27,864 nt of DNA from a virus (IMGVR_UViG_3300036819_000085:1-27864); one strand, 5' to 3'. Positions 8,201-14,758 are shown, numbered from the stretch's first letter. Notes: generated from the letters alone by a model not told the origin. Program-made: numbers and translations.

Positions 8201-8532
8201 TGAACATCCCCGACGTGGCCGGGTCGATCCTGCTCGGCCTGCTCGCCGCCGACACCGGCACCTCCAGCCGGGACGCCGCCGTGGCCATCAGCGGCAAAAC
8301 CGGCCGGGACGTGGGCCGGATGACGGTCTACCGGTGGCTGAAGCGGCTGGAAGCCGACGGGCACGCCGAGATCCGCGGGGACAGCAGGAAGAAGCAGCGG
8401 TTCTACCTGACTGACGCCACCCGGGCCAGCTTGGAGGAGCAGTTCGAGGAGGCGCTGGACGACGCTGACGCCCCCGCGGGCACCTACCCGCGCCTGCGCG
8501 TGGTCAACGGTGACGGCGGTGACGGACAGTGA
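5233..8532 (+). CDS. FtsK/SpoIIIE (TraB-like) DNA translocase with intein
   Basis: 1099-aa precursor, 741 aa once the intein (323-680) is removed. Membrane segments lie at ~67-85 and ~100-145. The joined Walker A reads AKKGSGK (316-322) plus T681; Walker B is LLVVKIDE (761-768), followed by DIASKCRSEAVALIIAGQR. A winged-helix region (~995-1064, with DVGRMTVYRWLKRLEADG) closes the protein, as in hexameric translocases that read DNA sequence through a C-terminal winged helix. In actinomycetes, TraB-type members of this family move double-stranded plasmid DNA between mycelia and bind 8-bp clt repeats; repeats lie just downstream here. Start ATG at 5233. A phage or cell-division role is less likely given the Spd-like neighbours. 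Confidence 0.9.
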   Translation: MTLTTGERDRERVCAFPPHPVPGDGMPLVATEPALSRFRGWLRHAPAERLPLPAVPVVWTATEIMHATGLSGVYVGVATGVAALAGGWAGEHRSGDPERKRLRGAEVAAVTGAVGGWMTLATAWGPLSGGMPYWLTILYLAGSGGGYWWLRKHDAVREARRRRDEAAAWEAQKTAWHRLAPALGLDGSHLLAHEDTLLGDTTLIDTRGTGRRASQISTRDVAERLGEIQMIPTGRIDVITDRLPGRLRISVRSKDPWQHPLTHPAADPASPYARHVEEPATCRKPLVIGADPETGTPLTLPLWDEEEGGKVVLVAAKKGSGKALALDTLLPTPAGWTTMGEVRIGDRVLGQDGKPARITAATEVMHGRPCYEVEFSDGTVIVADAEHRWLTEDRRSVESANNVKHATRTRVRHAFPAVRTTAEIAATLRYGWNQRLNHAVANCRPLDFPEADLPIPPYTLGAWLGDGVSRRAQIACDDPEIVALIEAECVQVTKLADRFMYSLRFPGVLNQAGKLRELGVLRNKHIPALYLRASQPQRRALLAGLLDTDGYCAKPVPRKKGDGLRGGGQVQLALTGKRLADDARELISGLGYTSRVTTKTVPGRSAETSTCYIVSFTPGDTVFRLPRKAARQGTAAWSGLSGRRFITAVRPVPSVPVRCIAVDNDDHLYLAGRTCIPTHNTVLLSCISERVTACTDAQLIQVNLGKHREDLRWAPLAAANALGRDEIGRARYILQWVFNAIEERSNGGSGSIVGPTPETPLLVVKIDEVDLVARDFTCKQLLADIASKCRSEAVALIIAGQRATAQWMGGADLRANVDIAVLGRFARASEASKATGEGIDLPDMGAYGEGNPGVFLITELGGGGTYERGRVFKLSDPADIEAIVARREAIRQPYVPEPALVRLSGAWEKITGTVPGRDDGYEDTDAPPVAAPAAGQMVQGTEHITAKISAAREMTAQDPEIPGVPPEMREHAEQMHAERRRQFLAALTDVNIPDVAGSILLGLLAADTGTSSRDAAVAISGKTGRDVGRMTVYRWLKRLEADGHAEIRGDSRKKQRFYLTDATRASLEEQFEEALDDADAPAGTYPRLRVVNGDGGDGQ
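6199..7272 (+). other. Class 3-type intein with LAGLIDADG endonuclease
   Basis: 358 codons (precursor residues 323-680), inserted between Lys322 and Thr681 of the Walker A motif. The first residue is Ala (ALALDTLLPTPAGW), not Cys or Ser, so normal class 1 chemistry is excluded. The class 3 WCT triad is present: W389 two residues after the block B His (EHRW), C659 in block F (RCIAVDN), and T678 before the terminal His-Asn (PTHN). The +1 residue is Thr. An embedded homing nuclease shows two LAGLIDADG motifs, TLGAWLGDG (D466) and LLAGLLDTDG (D549), both with the catalytic Asp, so it may be active. Confidence 0.92.
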
Positions 8533-8557
8533 CCAAAGAGGGGCCGCGTATGCGGAC

Positions 8558-8661
8558 TGTCACATTGTCACTCTTCCCCCTCCATAGGGACTGTCACAGG
8601 CCGGTTCGTGACAAAAATCTGTCACAGCCATGTGACAGAAAAATTGTCACCGTCCGTAACA
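8558..8661 (+). repeat. TGTCAC/GTGACA repeat cluster (candidate clt or operator)
   Basis: TGTCAC occurs at 8558, 8566, 8592, 8620 and 8645, its reverse complement GTGACA at 8608 and 8632, and a degenerate GTAACA at 8656. Copies at 8592/8608 and 8620/8632 form inverted repeats with 10- and 6-base spacers. The region is noncoding and richer in A/T than its surroundings. It sits between the translocase stop and the next gene. Actinomycete clt sites consist of short repeats next to or within the traB gene, so this is a candidate; a repressor-binding array or iteron origin are alternatives. Confidence 0.75.
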
Positions 8662-8680
8662 GAAACAGAAAGGGGATGCT

Positions 8681-9382
8681 GTGAGCGCAGAGTACGAACA
8701 GCGGCTCCTCGCCCGCGCCCGGGAGCTGGCGGACGTGTCCGAGATCAGGGACGACACTCTCATGTGCCTCGGTGCCGCCCGCCACGCCGGCCTGGACCCC
8801 GACGCCCTGCGCGGACTCATCGGCTGCGCCGTCGCCCTCGGCGCAACCAGCCTCGGAACCTACAGCGCCGGGGCCGGATGGAGCGGCCAGCATGCCGATG
8901 AGCGGCACTTCCTCGGCCACATCGCCAGCATCGAGGACGACATCGAGGAACGGCTCCACGCCGCCCGCGCTCTCGCCGCAGCGGCCAGTGCTGCGCTCAC
9001 CCGGGCCCGGAACGACCTGGAAGCGGCCCGGGAACGCCTCGCGGCTGCCCGCAGGCGTCTCGCCGCCGCGCACGCCATGTTCGTCTCCCTGCCCTGCAAC
9101 GGCTGTCATGGCCGGAAGTCCGTAGCTATCGCCGCCGCGGAAGAGGCCGCCGCGGCGGCGGAAGAACTCATCCGCGACTGTGAAACCCGGGCCGCCATCT
9201 GCGAAGACGCCATCCAGCGGCTACGGGAGCTCCTGGCCCGCCTGCGGTACGCCCTGGCCCGCATCCGGGCAGTGCCTTCTGACCTGGGCGAAACCTACGA
9301 GTCTGTGTACTGCCTGCTCCGCCGTGGCGGCCACATGCCGCACCAGGGCCGGTGGATCACCGGTGAAGAGGTGCCCGCATGA
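8681..9382 (+). CDS. Antiparallel coiled-coil protein with CxxCH tip and GRWITG tail
   Basis: 233 aa from GTG with AAAGGGG about 6 bases upstream. Residues ~80-133 form a long Ala/Arg/Glu helix, then FVSLPCNGCHG (134-144) with Cys139 and Cys142, then a second helix ~147-196. This predicts a helical hairpin with a CxxC at its tip, similar in layout to a zinc hook. The C-terminus GGHMPHQGRWITG (216-228) matches the end of the membrane protein encoded at 4130. No family recognised. It directly follows the repeat cluster and overlaps the Spd-like gene (ATGA), so it probably belongs to the transfer module. Confidence 0.8.
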   Translation: MSAEYEQRLLARARELADVSEIRDDTLMCLGAARHAGLDPDALRGLIGCAVALGATSLGTYSAGAGWSGQHADERHFLGHIASIEDDIEERLHAARALAAAASAALTRARNDLEAARERLAAARRRLAAAHAMFVSLPCNGCHGRKSVAIAAAEEAAAAAEELIRDCETRAAICEDAIQRLRELLARLRYALARIRAVPSDLGETYESVYCLLRRGGHMPHQGRWITGEEVPA

Positions 9383-10329
9383 CCGCCACGCCGGCCGAAT
9401 CCGCGCAACCAGACGGCAACCGGGAGAGCATGAGCGCCATGGGAAATCACTCAGCGGAGGGCCACGTGACCGACAAGCCGCGACGGGACCACCTGTGGGT
9501 CCTGATCCTCATCGCCGCCTGCGTCCTGGCCGAAGTGTGGCCGTCCTGGGTCGGCATCGGCGCCATCGCCGGCTTCCCCCGTCTCGGCCGCATGCCTACC
9601 GACTGGGTGCTCGCCGTCGCGATGGAGGCTTACTGGGCATACACGCTGTGGGCGTGGCTCGCCGCGTCCCCGGGCCCGCGGTCCCGGGCGTGGGCGATGT
9701 GGTCGTGCGCCGTGGTGTTCGCGTTCAGCCTCACCTGCCAGGTGCTTGACCACGAGCTGACTGTCGCGCCCGGGACGCCGCTCGGCAGGCGGTTCGTGAT
9801 CGGGTTCGTGACCTCGCTGCCGGTGGTTGTGCTCGCCCTCATCGCGGTCCTGATCCATCTCCGTCACATGGACCGGGAAGAGGCCGTCAAGGTCGCGGAG
9901 CGCGCCACGCGGGAGGCGCGGCGTCTCGCCGCAGAGGCCGATGCGGCCGACGATCGGACGGCGCTGCGGGACGCACTCGAAGCGGAACGGGTGGCGCGGA
10001 ATGAGGCGCAACGGCAGGCCGCAGAGGCGACCGCAAGGGCCGCAACGCTGGAGCGCAAACTGGCCGCAACCGGGGGGGCGAAACGAGCCCGCAATGCGGG
10101 GGCGAAAAAGCCCGCAACTGCGGCCCGCAACAAGGGCGCAAACGACCCCGCAGCGAAGGTGCCGGACGATGTGGATGCGCGGGCTGAAGCGCTGGCCATC
10201 CTTGACGCCGAGCCGGGCATCAGCGGGGCGAAGCTCGGCCCGCGGGTCGGCATGAGTGAGCGCTGGGGCCAGCTCCTCAAGAGCGAACTCGCCACCGTGC
10301 CGCCAGGCGGCGATGGTGATCGGCCGTGA
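9379..10329 (+). CDS. Spd-like membrane protein with C-terminal HTH (DUF2637-like)
   Basis: 316 aa from the ATG overlapping the previous stop; a GTG at 9467 behind GGAGG is a strong alternative and gives about 286 aa. Four membrane segments fall between ~38 and ~170, for example WVLAVAMEAYWAYTLWAWLA and FVIGFVTSLPVVVLALIAVL. A charged coiled coil follows (~172-225). A C-terminal winged-helix-like region reads EALAILDAEPGISGAKLGPR. This order matches spread proteins (SpdB type) of Streptomyces plasmids, which help plasmid spread within recipient mycelium. Assignment is by architecture, not search. Confidence 0.75.
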   Translation: MTATPAESAQPDGNRESMSAMGNHSAEGHVTDKPRRDHLWVLILIAACVLAEVWPSWVGIGAIAGFPRLGRMPTDWVLAVAMEAYWAYTLWAWLAASPGPRSRAWAMWSCAVVFAFSLTCQVLDHELTVAPGTPLGRRFVIGFVTSLPVVVLALIAVLIHLRHMDREEAVKVAERATREARRLAAEADAADDRTALRDALEAERVARNEAQRQAAEATARAATLERKLAATGGAKRARNAGAKKPATAARNKGANDPAAKVPDDVDARAEALAILDAEPGISGAKLGPRVGMSERWGQLLKSELATVPPGGDGDRP

Positions 10330-10469
10330 TCAGCGCATCCGAGCAGCGGACGGCCCTGTACCGCTTCTATGACGAGCACGAGAATCTGCTCTACGTCGGG
10401 ATCAGCAACGACCCGTGGCGCCGCTGGCGCGAGCACGTTTACGACAAGCAGTGGTACCCGCAGGCCTGA
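10326..10469 (+). CDS. Truncated GIY-YIG nuclease domain
   Basis: 47 aa, GTGA overlap with the previous stop. It shows the start of a GIY-YIG domain: TALYRFYDEHENLLYVGISN, then DPWRRWREH, equivalent to the first strands and first helix. It stops at KQWYPQA, about where full-length actinomycete relatives continue (KPWWPEV type) into the rest of the nuclease domain. The later catalytic Glu is therefore missing. No continuation is visible in other frames. It may be a remnant or a minimal DNA-binding protein. Confidence 0.65.
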   Translation: MISASEQRTALYRFYDEHENLLYVGISNDPWRRWREHVYDKQWYPQA

Positions 10470-10485
10470 CCGAGGAGAGAGCATC

Positions 10486-10983
10486 ATGACCGCAACGGAA
10501 GTTGAGCGAGGCCGCTGGTATCCGGCTCCGCCGCCTGCGCTGGACGGCGAAAACGTCAATGCCTACACGGACCGCCTTACGGGTGCCGGCCGGACCGGCC
10601 GCAGCCCGTACGACCACCACCGCAACCGGCAGTGCTCCATCGGCTGGCACAGCGAATGCACCGACCCGGCCGGGGAGACCTGCCAGTGCCCGCACCACAC
10701 CGACGAGATGCCCGGTGACGGCAACGCCGTTATCCCGGCAGCAGTGGACGACGCCGCGGTGGCGCTGGCCGGCTGCTACGACCTGCCCGAGGCGACCGCC
10801 GTGCGAATCATGCTCATCGCGTTCGGCCCGGACGTCGGCGGAGTGGCCGGCGGCGGAGCTGAGGCGCTGCGATCCAGATTGGAGGCCGTCTACCGCTCGC
10901 GGATCACCGACGGATTCCTGACGGACGTGGTGAACATCAGCGTCGCCTCGGCGGCCGGCAGTCTCCGGAAGACGCAGTCGTGA
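10486..10983 (+). CDS. Hypothetical protein with Cys/His cluster
   Basis: 165 aa from ATG with GAGGAGAGAG upstream. Residues ~45-70 carry CSIGWHSECTDPAGETCQC then PHH, a dense Cys/His cluster that could bind zinc and is familiar from small proteins of Streptomyces phages and plasmids. The C-terminal half is helical (TAVRIMLIAFGPDVGG, later ALRSRLEAVYRSRI). No function known. The stop overlaps the next start (GTGA). Confidence 0.75.
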   Translation: MTATEVERGRWYPAPPPALDGENVNAYTDRLTGAGRTGRSPYDHHRNRQCSIGWHSECTDPAGETCQCPHHTDEMPGDGNAVIPAAVDDAAVALAGCYDLPEATAVRIMLIAFGPDVGGVAGGGAEALRSRLEAVYRSRITDGFLTDVVNISVASAAGSLRKTQS

Positions 10984-11255
10984 GCGCCGGCCCCGGCTAC
11001 CTGGACGAGGCGGCCAGGCTCCTGCGGGACGCGACCGCCGCCCTGGACCGCAGAGCGGAGATGGAGGAGAAGACCACTGACCTCGCCTTCCACCGGTCGC
11101 TGATGGAGGACCGGCTGCGGCTCGCGGAAGACTACATGCGCATGGAAGCGACCCGGCGCGACGCCGACCTGCACCGTGGCACCCCCGCCGAAGCGTACGA
11201 GGCCGCCGAGCATGCCGTCGGCACCAACGACGACGCGGGAGATGACCAGTCATGA
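10980..11255 (+). CDS. Small charged helical protein
   Basis: 91 aa, bounded by GTGA and ATGA overlaps. After MSAGPGYLDEA it is a continuous charged helix (AARLLRDATAALDRRAEMEE, then DRLRLAEDYMRMEATRRDAD), likely coiled coil. No family recognised. The opening MSAGxGY is shared with the 1769 gene product. Confidence 0.65.
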   Translation: MSAGPGYLDEAARLLRDATAALDRRAEMEEKTTDLAFHRSLMEDRLRLAEDYMRMEATRRDADLHRGTPAEAYEAAEHAVGTNDDAGDDQS

Positions 11256-11716
11256 CCAACGCCACCACCGGCGACGTTTTCGCGGCCCTGCTCGCCGCGC
11301 ACCACGTCGGCGACTACTGGGTGCAGACAGACACCCAGGCCCGCGACAAGGGCCTCCCCGGGTCACCGGGACGCAAGGCGTGCGCGGCGCACGTCGCGGG
11401 CCTCACCGCATGCAAGGTGACCGCCTTGGCTGCCCTGCACGCCACCGGCCACCGTCTCTCCTGGCGCCGCGCCACCATGGCTCTCGCCGCCGACGCCGCC
11501 TCCCACTACTGGGCGGACCGCCGCGACATCAGCGGCCCGCACGGGCTGCCCAGGCTCGCGTTCGCGACCGGCCACCGCGGCTTCTGGATGCTCGGTGCGC
11601 CGAGGGAAGGCCGGGACGACAATCCGGTCCTCGGCACCGGCGCGCATTCACTGGACCAGGCGTGGCACATCGCCTGCCTGTGGGCCACCGCGATGACCAT
11701 AGGGAGCGGGTCGTGA
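11252..11716 (+). CDS. DUF3307-like membrane protein
   Basis: 154 aa, ATG overlapping the previous stop. The N-terminus FAALLAAHHVGDYWVQTDTQ and the later SHYWADRR and GTGAHSLDQAWH segments carry spaced His and Asp residues of the DUF3307 pattern, which are common in Streptomyces mobile elements. Hydrophobic helices lie at ~45-65 (AGLTACKVTALAALHATG) and near the end. The function of the family is unknown. A metal-dependent activity is suggested only by the His/Asp pattern. Confidence 0.75.
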   Translation: MTNATTGDVFAALLAAHHVGDYWVQTDTQARDKGLPGSPGRKACAAHVAGLTACKVTALAALHATGHRLSWRRATMALAADAASHYWADRRDISGPHGLPRLAFATGHRGFWMLGAPREGRDDNPVLGTGAHSLDQAWHIACLWATAMTIGSGS

Positions 11717-11949
11717 CCTTCTGGCTGGTTACTTTCACCATCAACGGCAACCTTCTCGGCGGTGCCATCACCGAAGCGGACACTTTCCTGGCGGCGCTGG
11801 ACCGTCTCAGCGGCCTGTACCTCATCCCCGCCGGTGCCGCATGCAGGGACTACAGGCTCCCGGCCGGGATGGGTGAAGACCTGCGTGACCGGTTCCTTGA
11901 GCCGGGCGAGGTCACGGGGCTGTTCGGGGAATTGGAGACGGAATCATGA
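11713..11949 (+). CDS. Small hypothetical protein
   Basis: 78 aa from GTG in a GTGA overlap; the stop overlaps the next ATG (ATGA). It begins MTFWLVTFTINGNLLGGAI and has a compact alpha/beta composition with ADTFLAALDRLSGLYLIPAG. No Cys cluster or membrane segment. No family recognised; support is overlap spacing and balanced composition. Confidence 0.6.
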   Translation: MTFWLVTFTINGNLLGGAITEADTFLAALDRLSGLYLIPAGAACRDYRLPAGMGEDLRDRFLEPGEVTGLFGELETES

Positions 11950-12368
11950 CCGACCTGGAACCGGGCGGACCGTACAGCCCAGACCGCACCATCGAAGCGG
12001 CGGACACTGCCGCCGGGAAGATCCGCTACCTGAACGTGGCCACCCTCGATGATCCGCATGCCGCGATCGCCAGCCCGCAAGACCTGGACCGCGTGATCGC
12101 CAGCCTGGAAACGCTGGCCCGGCGGATGCCGCAACTGCTGACTCAGCTCGTGGACTGGCTCGCTTCCGAAGCTGAGGCGGGACGCCTGCGTGTCGGGTAT
12201 GGCCGCCACGAGGGCAAGCCCGGAGACGCCGCCATGTGGGCGCGGATAGAGGCCGACAGGTCCGCCGCAAGGTTCGGGAGTGCGCGCGAGTCACTGGCCG
12301 CTTTGCATCAGATCACGGCGGCCATCTCCGGGGTGGCGGACGGCGAGGGGGGGCAGGCCGGTGGCTGA
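11946..12368 (+). CDS. Hypothetical helical protein
   Basis: 140 aa, ATGA overlap. A polar start (PGGPYSPDRTIEAADTAAG) is followed by helical segments, for example PQDLDRVIASLETLARRMPQ and ESLAALHQITAAISGVADG. A basic middle stretch reads GRLRVGYGRHEG. No family recognised. The sequence type is common among accessory proteins of actinomycete plasmids, but I cannot name a role. Confidence 0.65.
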   Translation: MTDLEPGGPYSPDRTIEAADTAAGKIRYLNVATLDDPHAAIASPQDLDRVIASLETLARRMPQLLTQLVDWLASEAEAGRLRVGYGRHEGKPGDAAMWARIEADRSAARFGSARESLAALHQITAAISGVADGEGGQAGG

Positions 12369-12543
12369 GTTCACTGCCGACCAGATCATGCAGGGCATCC
12401 CGGCGGCGATCAAGGCAAAGGACTTTAAGGCCGTGGTCGCCCTGCTCAAGATGCTGGCAATGGTGGACCCGTATAAGGCCGAGCTTGTCTACGAGTCGAT
12501 GCTGGCAGTCCTCGGCCCGGCAGGTGAGTCCGCTGCTCGGTAG
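12361..12543 (+). CDS. Small hypothetical helical protein
   Basis: 60 aa from the GTG at 12361, overlapping the previous gene by 8 bases. It is a compact helical protein: ADQIMQGIPAAIKAKDFKAV, then VALLKMLAMVDPYKAELVYE. No known motif. It overlaps the following membrane protein gene by 20 bases, so translation is probably coupled. Confidence 0.65.
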   Translation: MAEFTADQIMQGIPAAIKAKDFKAVVALLKMLAMVDPYKAELVYESMLAVLGPAGESAAR

Positions 12544-13240
12544 AACACACGCCGCATCGGGCCTGGTCGCAGGCACAGCGGTCGGCTCGCTGCTCATGCA
12601 CGAGCCTGCCGCCCCGCTGGCCCTGTTCGCTGGCCTGACCGCCGCCTACGCCCTCGCCAACGACCTCGATAGCTGCGGCAGTACGGAGGCCCGCTCGTTC
12701 GGGTTCGTCACCGAAGCCTTCGCTTGGTTCGTGCGGCTCGTCTCCGGCGGGCATCGCCATGGAACGCACAGTGCCGTCGGGGTCGCCGCGTTCACCGCCG
12801 TCGCGTGGCTGGCGTGCCTGTCCCGGCACACACTGCCCGGCCGGATCGCCCTCGGTGTCATCCTCGCCGTCGGCCTCACCTCCGCCATGGACGCGCTGCG
12901 GATCGGCGGCCACGCGGGGAACCTGCTCGGCTGCGCCGGGGCCGCGGCGATGTGCGCGACCGGGTACGGGCTGGCGTTCGTCCCCATCGCCGCCGCACTA
13001 GGAGCCGGGACACACATCGCCGGGGACATGCTCACCGTGAGCGGCTGCCCGCTGCTGTGGCCCGGGACCATGCGGGAATACCACCTGCTGCCCGAGGGCC
13101 TGCGGTTCACGACGGGGAAGGTTGCCGAGCACTGGGTCGTCACCCCGCTGCTGATGGCCGCGCTCGCGTTCCTGGCGTGGCGGGATGCTGGCACCGGGCT
13201 CGCTATCCCCGCGCACCTCGCCGGGCAGGTCTTCCGGTGA
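12524..13240 (+). CDS. YdjM/DUF457-like membrane-bound metal-dependent hydrolase
   Basis: 238 aa from the GTG at 12524. Several membrane segments carry the family's metal-type residues: GRTHAASG near the start, ANDLDSCGST (Asp), GHRHGTHS (three His), and GAGTHIAGDML further on, ending with LLWPGTM. This pattern matches the YdjM/DUF457 membrane-bound hydrolase family. The substrate is not known. It lies in the membrane-protein part of the accessory region, just before a PadR-like regulator (GTGA overlap). Confidence 0.8.
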   Translation: MSPLLGRTHAASGLVAGTAVGSLLMHEPAAPLALFAGLTAAYALANDLDSCGSTEARSFGFVTEAFAWFVRLVSGGHRHGTHSAVGVAAFTAVAWLACLSRHTLPGRIALGVILAVGLTSAMDALRIGGHAGNLLGCAGAAAMCATGYGLAFVPIAAALGAGTHIAGDMLTVSGCPLLWPGTMREYHLLPEGLRFTTGKVAEHWVVTPLLMAALAFLAWRDAGTGLAIPAHLAGQVFR

Positions 13241-13503
13241 GCAGGGAACTGCGCGTCACCCCGGCCATCAGCGCGGTCATGCGCGTGATCCTGGACGCGC
13301 CCCCCGGATCCCCGGCGTGGGGGCTCTCCATCTGCGAGCAGACCGGTTACGGCACTAGCACCGTCTACCCGGCTCTGAACAGGATGCTGAAGGCCGGCTG
13401 GATCGAGGACTGGTGGGAAGACCAGCCCGAGGGCCGGCCCAAGCGCCGCTTCTACAAGGCCGCCTACATTCCCCAGTGGTACAGCGAGAGGATACGACCG
13501 TGA
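13237..13503 (+). CDS. PadR-like winged-helix regulator
   Basis: 88 aa, GTGA overlap on both ends. The winged helix is clear: TPAISAVMRVILDAPPGSPA, WGLSICEQTGYGTSTVYPAL as the recognition helix region, NRMLKAGWIEDWWED, and the basic wing RPKRRFYK. This resembles PadR-type DNA-binding domains without the C-terminal dimer helix domain. It probably regulates genes of the element; the target is unknown. Confidence 0.8.
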   Translation: MSRELRVTPAISAVMRVILDAPPGSPAWGLSICEQTGYGTSTVYPALNRMLKAGWIEDWWEDQPEGRPKRRFYKAAYIPQWYSERIRP

Positions 13504-14063
13504 CCACGCCACCACGTGAAGTGCTCGCCGCCGCGACCCGCAAAGCCATCGAGGACCACACCGAGTGGGACTCGCTGCACTGCTTCATGACCTTGCACTG
13601 GGACGGGGAGAGCCTGCGCCCCGGCACCTACGCGGCCATTGACCCGGGAATTGACCCGCCTGACTACCCGGCACTGATGGCCAAGATCGCCCGCGAGGAG
13701 CTGGAGAAGAACCCCGGAGACCCGGCGTACGCCTACCTGCTGCAAATCGAGGGGTTCGGCGTTATCGCGCCGGGACCGGACGCCAGTGAGACGGAGCGGG
13801 AGCAGTTCGACCGGGACCGGCTCGGCCGCACCTTCCACCAGCGGCCCGACGCGATCGAGTCCGCCTTCGCCTACTGCGCGGATGTCCACGGGCGCATGTG
13901 GGCCGCCACCAAGACCCGCAGCAAGCCGGATGTGATCGAGGAGAACTTCTACCCGCCGGGCAAGCACCTGAGCGGGCAGATGATCCGGGGGCTGCTCACG
14001 GTCGCCTACACGACCGGCGTGAAGGCGTACGGGCTGCCCGGCCCGCAGAACGCCTGGAACTGA
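13500..14063 (+). CDS. Hypothetical protein, last gene of the long array
   Basis: 187 aa, GTGA overlap. A soluble mixed alpha/beta protein with an acidic middle (PDASETEREQFDRDRL) and conserved-looking stretches TEWDSLHCFMTLHWDG and VIEENFYPPGKHLSGQMIRG. No signal, membrane segment or catalytic signature recognised. It ends the tightly overlapping series that began at 1345; an endonuclease gene with its own promoter follows. Confidence 0.7.
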   Translation: MTTPPREVLAAATRKAIEDHTEWDSLHCFMTLHWDGESLRPGTYAAIDPGIDPPDYPALMAKIAREELEKNPGDPAYAYLLQIEGFGVIAPGPDASETEREQFDRDRLGRTFHQRPDAIESAFAYCADVHGRMWAATKTRSKPDVIEENFYPPGKHLSGQMIRGLLTVAYTTGVKAYGLPGPQNAWN

Positions 14064-14071
14064 GGCTGACG

Positions 14072-14091
14072 TGCGATAATAGGTACCTATT
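14072..14091 (+). promoter_or_regulatory. Extended -10 promoter of the HNH gene
   Basis: TGC followed by GATAAT (14075-14080) forms an extended -10 element. It overlaps a perfect 14-bp palindrome AATAGGTACCTATT at 14078-14091, a possible operator. The same TGC-TAGAAT arrangement precedes the second endonuclease gene near 19890. Transcription should start near 14087, just upstream of the leader hairpin. Confidence 0.6.
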
Positions 14092-14099
14092 CGAAAAGC

Positions 14100-14126
14100 C
14101 CCGGCGGCAGCGCGAACTGCCCCGGG
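14100..14126 (+). promoter_or_regulatory. Bulged 5'-leader hairpin of the HNH gene
   Basis: Outer arms CCCGG (14100-14104) and CCGGG (14122-14126) pair, a single bulged C sits at 14105, inner arms GGCAG and CTGCC pair, and the loop is CGCGAA. The hairpin lies between the extended -10 and the ribosome site at 14142. The same plan with different inner-stem bases occurs at 19909-19951. On the minus strand it would resemble a T-tract terminator, but no minus-strand gene is present. Confidence 0.65.
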
Positions 14127-14151
14127 AGTGGCCGACTGGTTAGGAGTCGAC

Positions 14152-14700
14152 GTGGCCAAGGGTATCTGTCTTGATGAGATCTGCACCAATCCGGCTAAAC
14201 GGCGCGGCTACTGCGGCCCCTGTCATTACCGCTTGAAAAAACAAGGTGCCCTTCCGCCCGCCAAGCTTCCGATCAGGGAGCGGTTCATGGACGTGGTCGA
14301 AAAGGTACCTAGCGGATGCTGGGAGTGGCAAGCGTGCAAGAACGACCTTGGATATGGACAGTTGGCACTACTAGGCGGGAAGCGCGTCGGTGCTCATCGC
14401 TTCAGCTACGAGAAATTTGTCGGCCCAATCCCTGAGGGCATGGATCTTGATCACTTGTGCCGCAATCCGCCATGCGTGAATCCGGCCCACCTAGAGCCTG
14501 TTACGCACCGCGAGAACGTGTATCGCGGTGCATCCCTAGACGTGGCGGCGCATCTCGAAGACAAATGTCGACGCGGACATGACATGACCCCCGAGAATAC
14601 GTATCAGTTCCCAAACGGGCGTGGCCGAACTTGCCGGAAGTGCATGCGCATCAGGAATCTGCGGCGTAATCGCAGCCGAAAGACGGCGACAGCTTCGTGA
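14152..14700 (+). CDS. HNH homing-type endonuclease
   Basis: 182 aa from GTG with AGGAG 5 bases upstream; a GTG at 14128 is possible but has no ribosome site. An N-terminal zinc-ribbon-like part (C11, C21, C24) is followed by an HNH_3-type domain: VGAHRFSYEKFVG, then DLDHLCRNPPCVNPAHLE (98-115) with H101, N110 and H113. A C-terminal Cys/His pair set follows (C139, H143, C161, C164). Free-standing HNH genes of this kind are mobile in phages. Codon use is visibly richer in A/T than its neighbours, which suggests recent transfer. Confidence 0.92.
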   Translation: MAKGICLDEICTNPAKRRGYCGPCHYRLKKQGALPPAKLPIRERFMDVVEKVPSGCWEWQACKNDLGYGQLALLGGKRVGAHRFSYEKFVGPIPEGMDLDHLCRNPPCVNPAHLEPVTHRENVYRGASLDVAAHLEDKCRRGHDMTPENTYQFPNGRGRTCRKCMRIRNLRRNRSRKTATAS

Positions 14701-14718
14701 CCTGCGGTGATCGTCCGA

Positions 14719-14747
14719 CCGCGCGCCGTGTTGGCTATGGCGCGCGG
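14719..14747 (+). terminator. Perfect 9-bp hairpin after the HNH gene
   Basis: CCGCGCGCC (14719-14727) pairs with GGCGCGCGG (14739-14747) over an 11-base loop, starting 19 bases after the endonuclease stop. No T-tract follows. It probably ends or attenuates the endonuclease transcript and may mark the right boundary of the inserted unit. Confidence 0.5.
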
Positions 14748-14758
14748 CCGGATACATC

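Noticed and set aside
7192-8364. Long open frame on the minus strand opposite the translocase
   Set aside because: It mirrors the third-position GC bias of the real gene; no domain, start site or context supports it.
8558-8661. CRISPR array
   Set aside because: Repeat unit is only 6 bp, spacing is irregular and both orientations occur; no cas genes.
10470-10485. Frameshifted remainder of the GIY-YIG domain
   Set aside because: None of the three frames after the stop resembles the missing half of the nuclease; the next gene begins within 20 bases.
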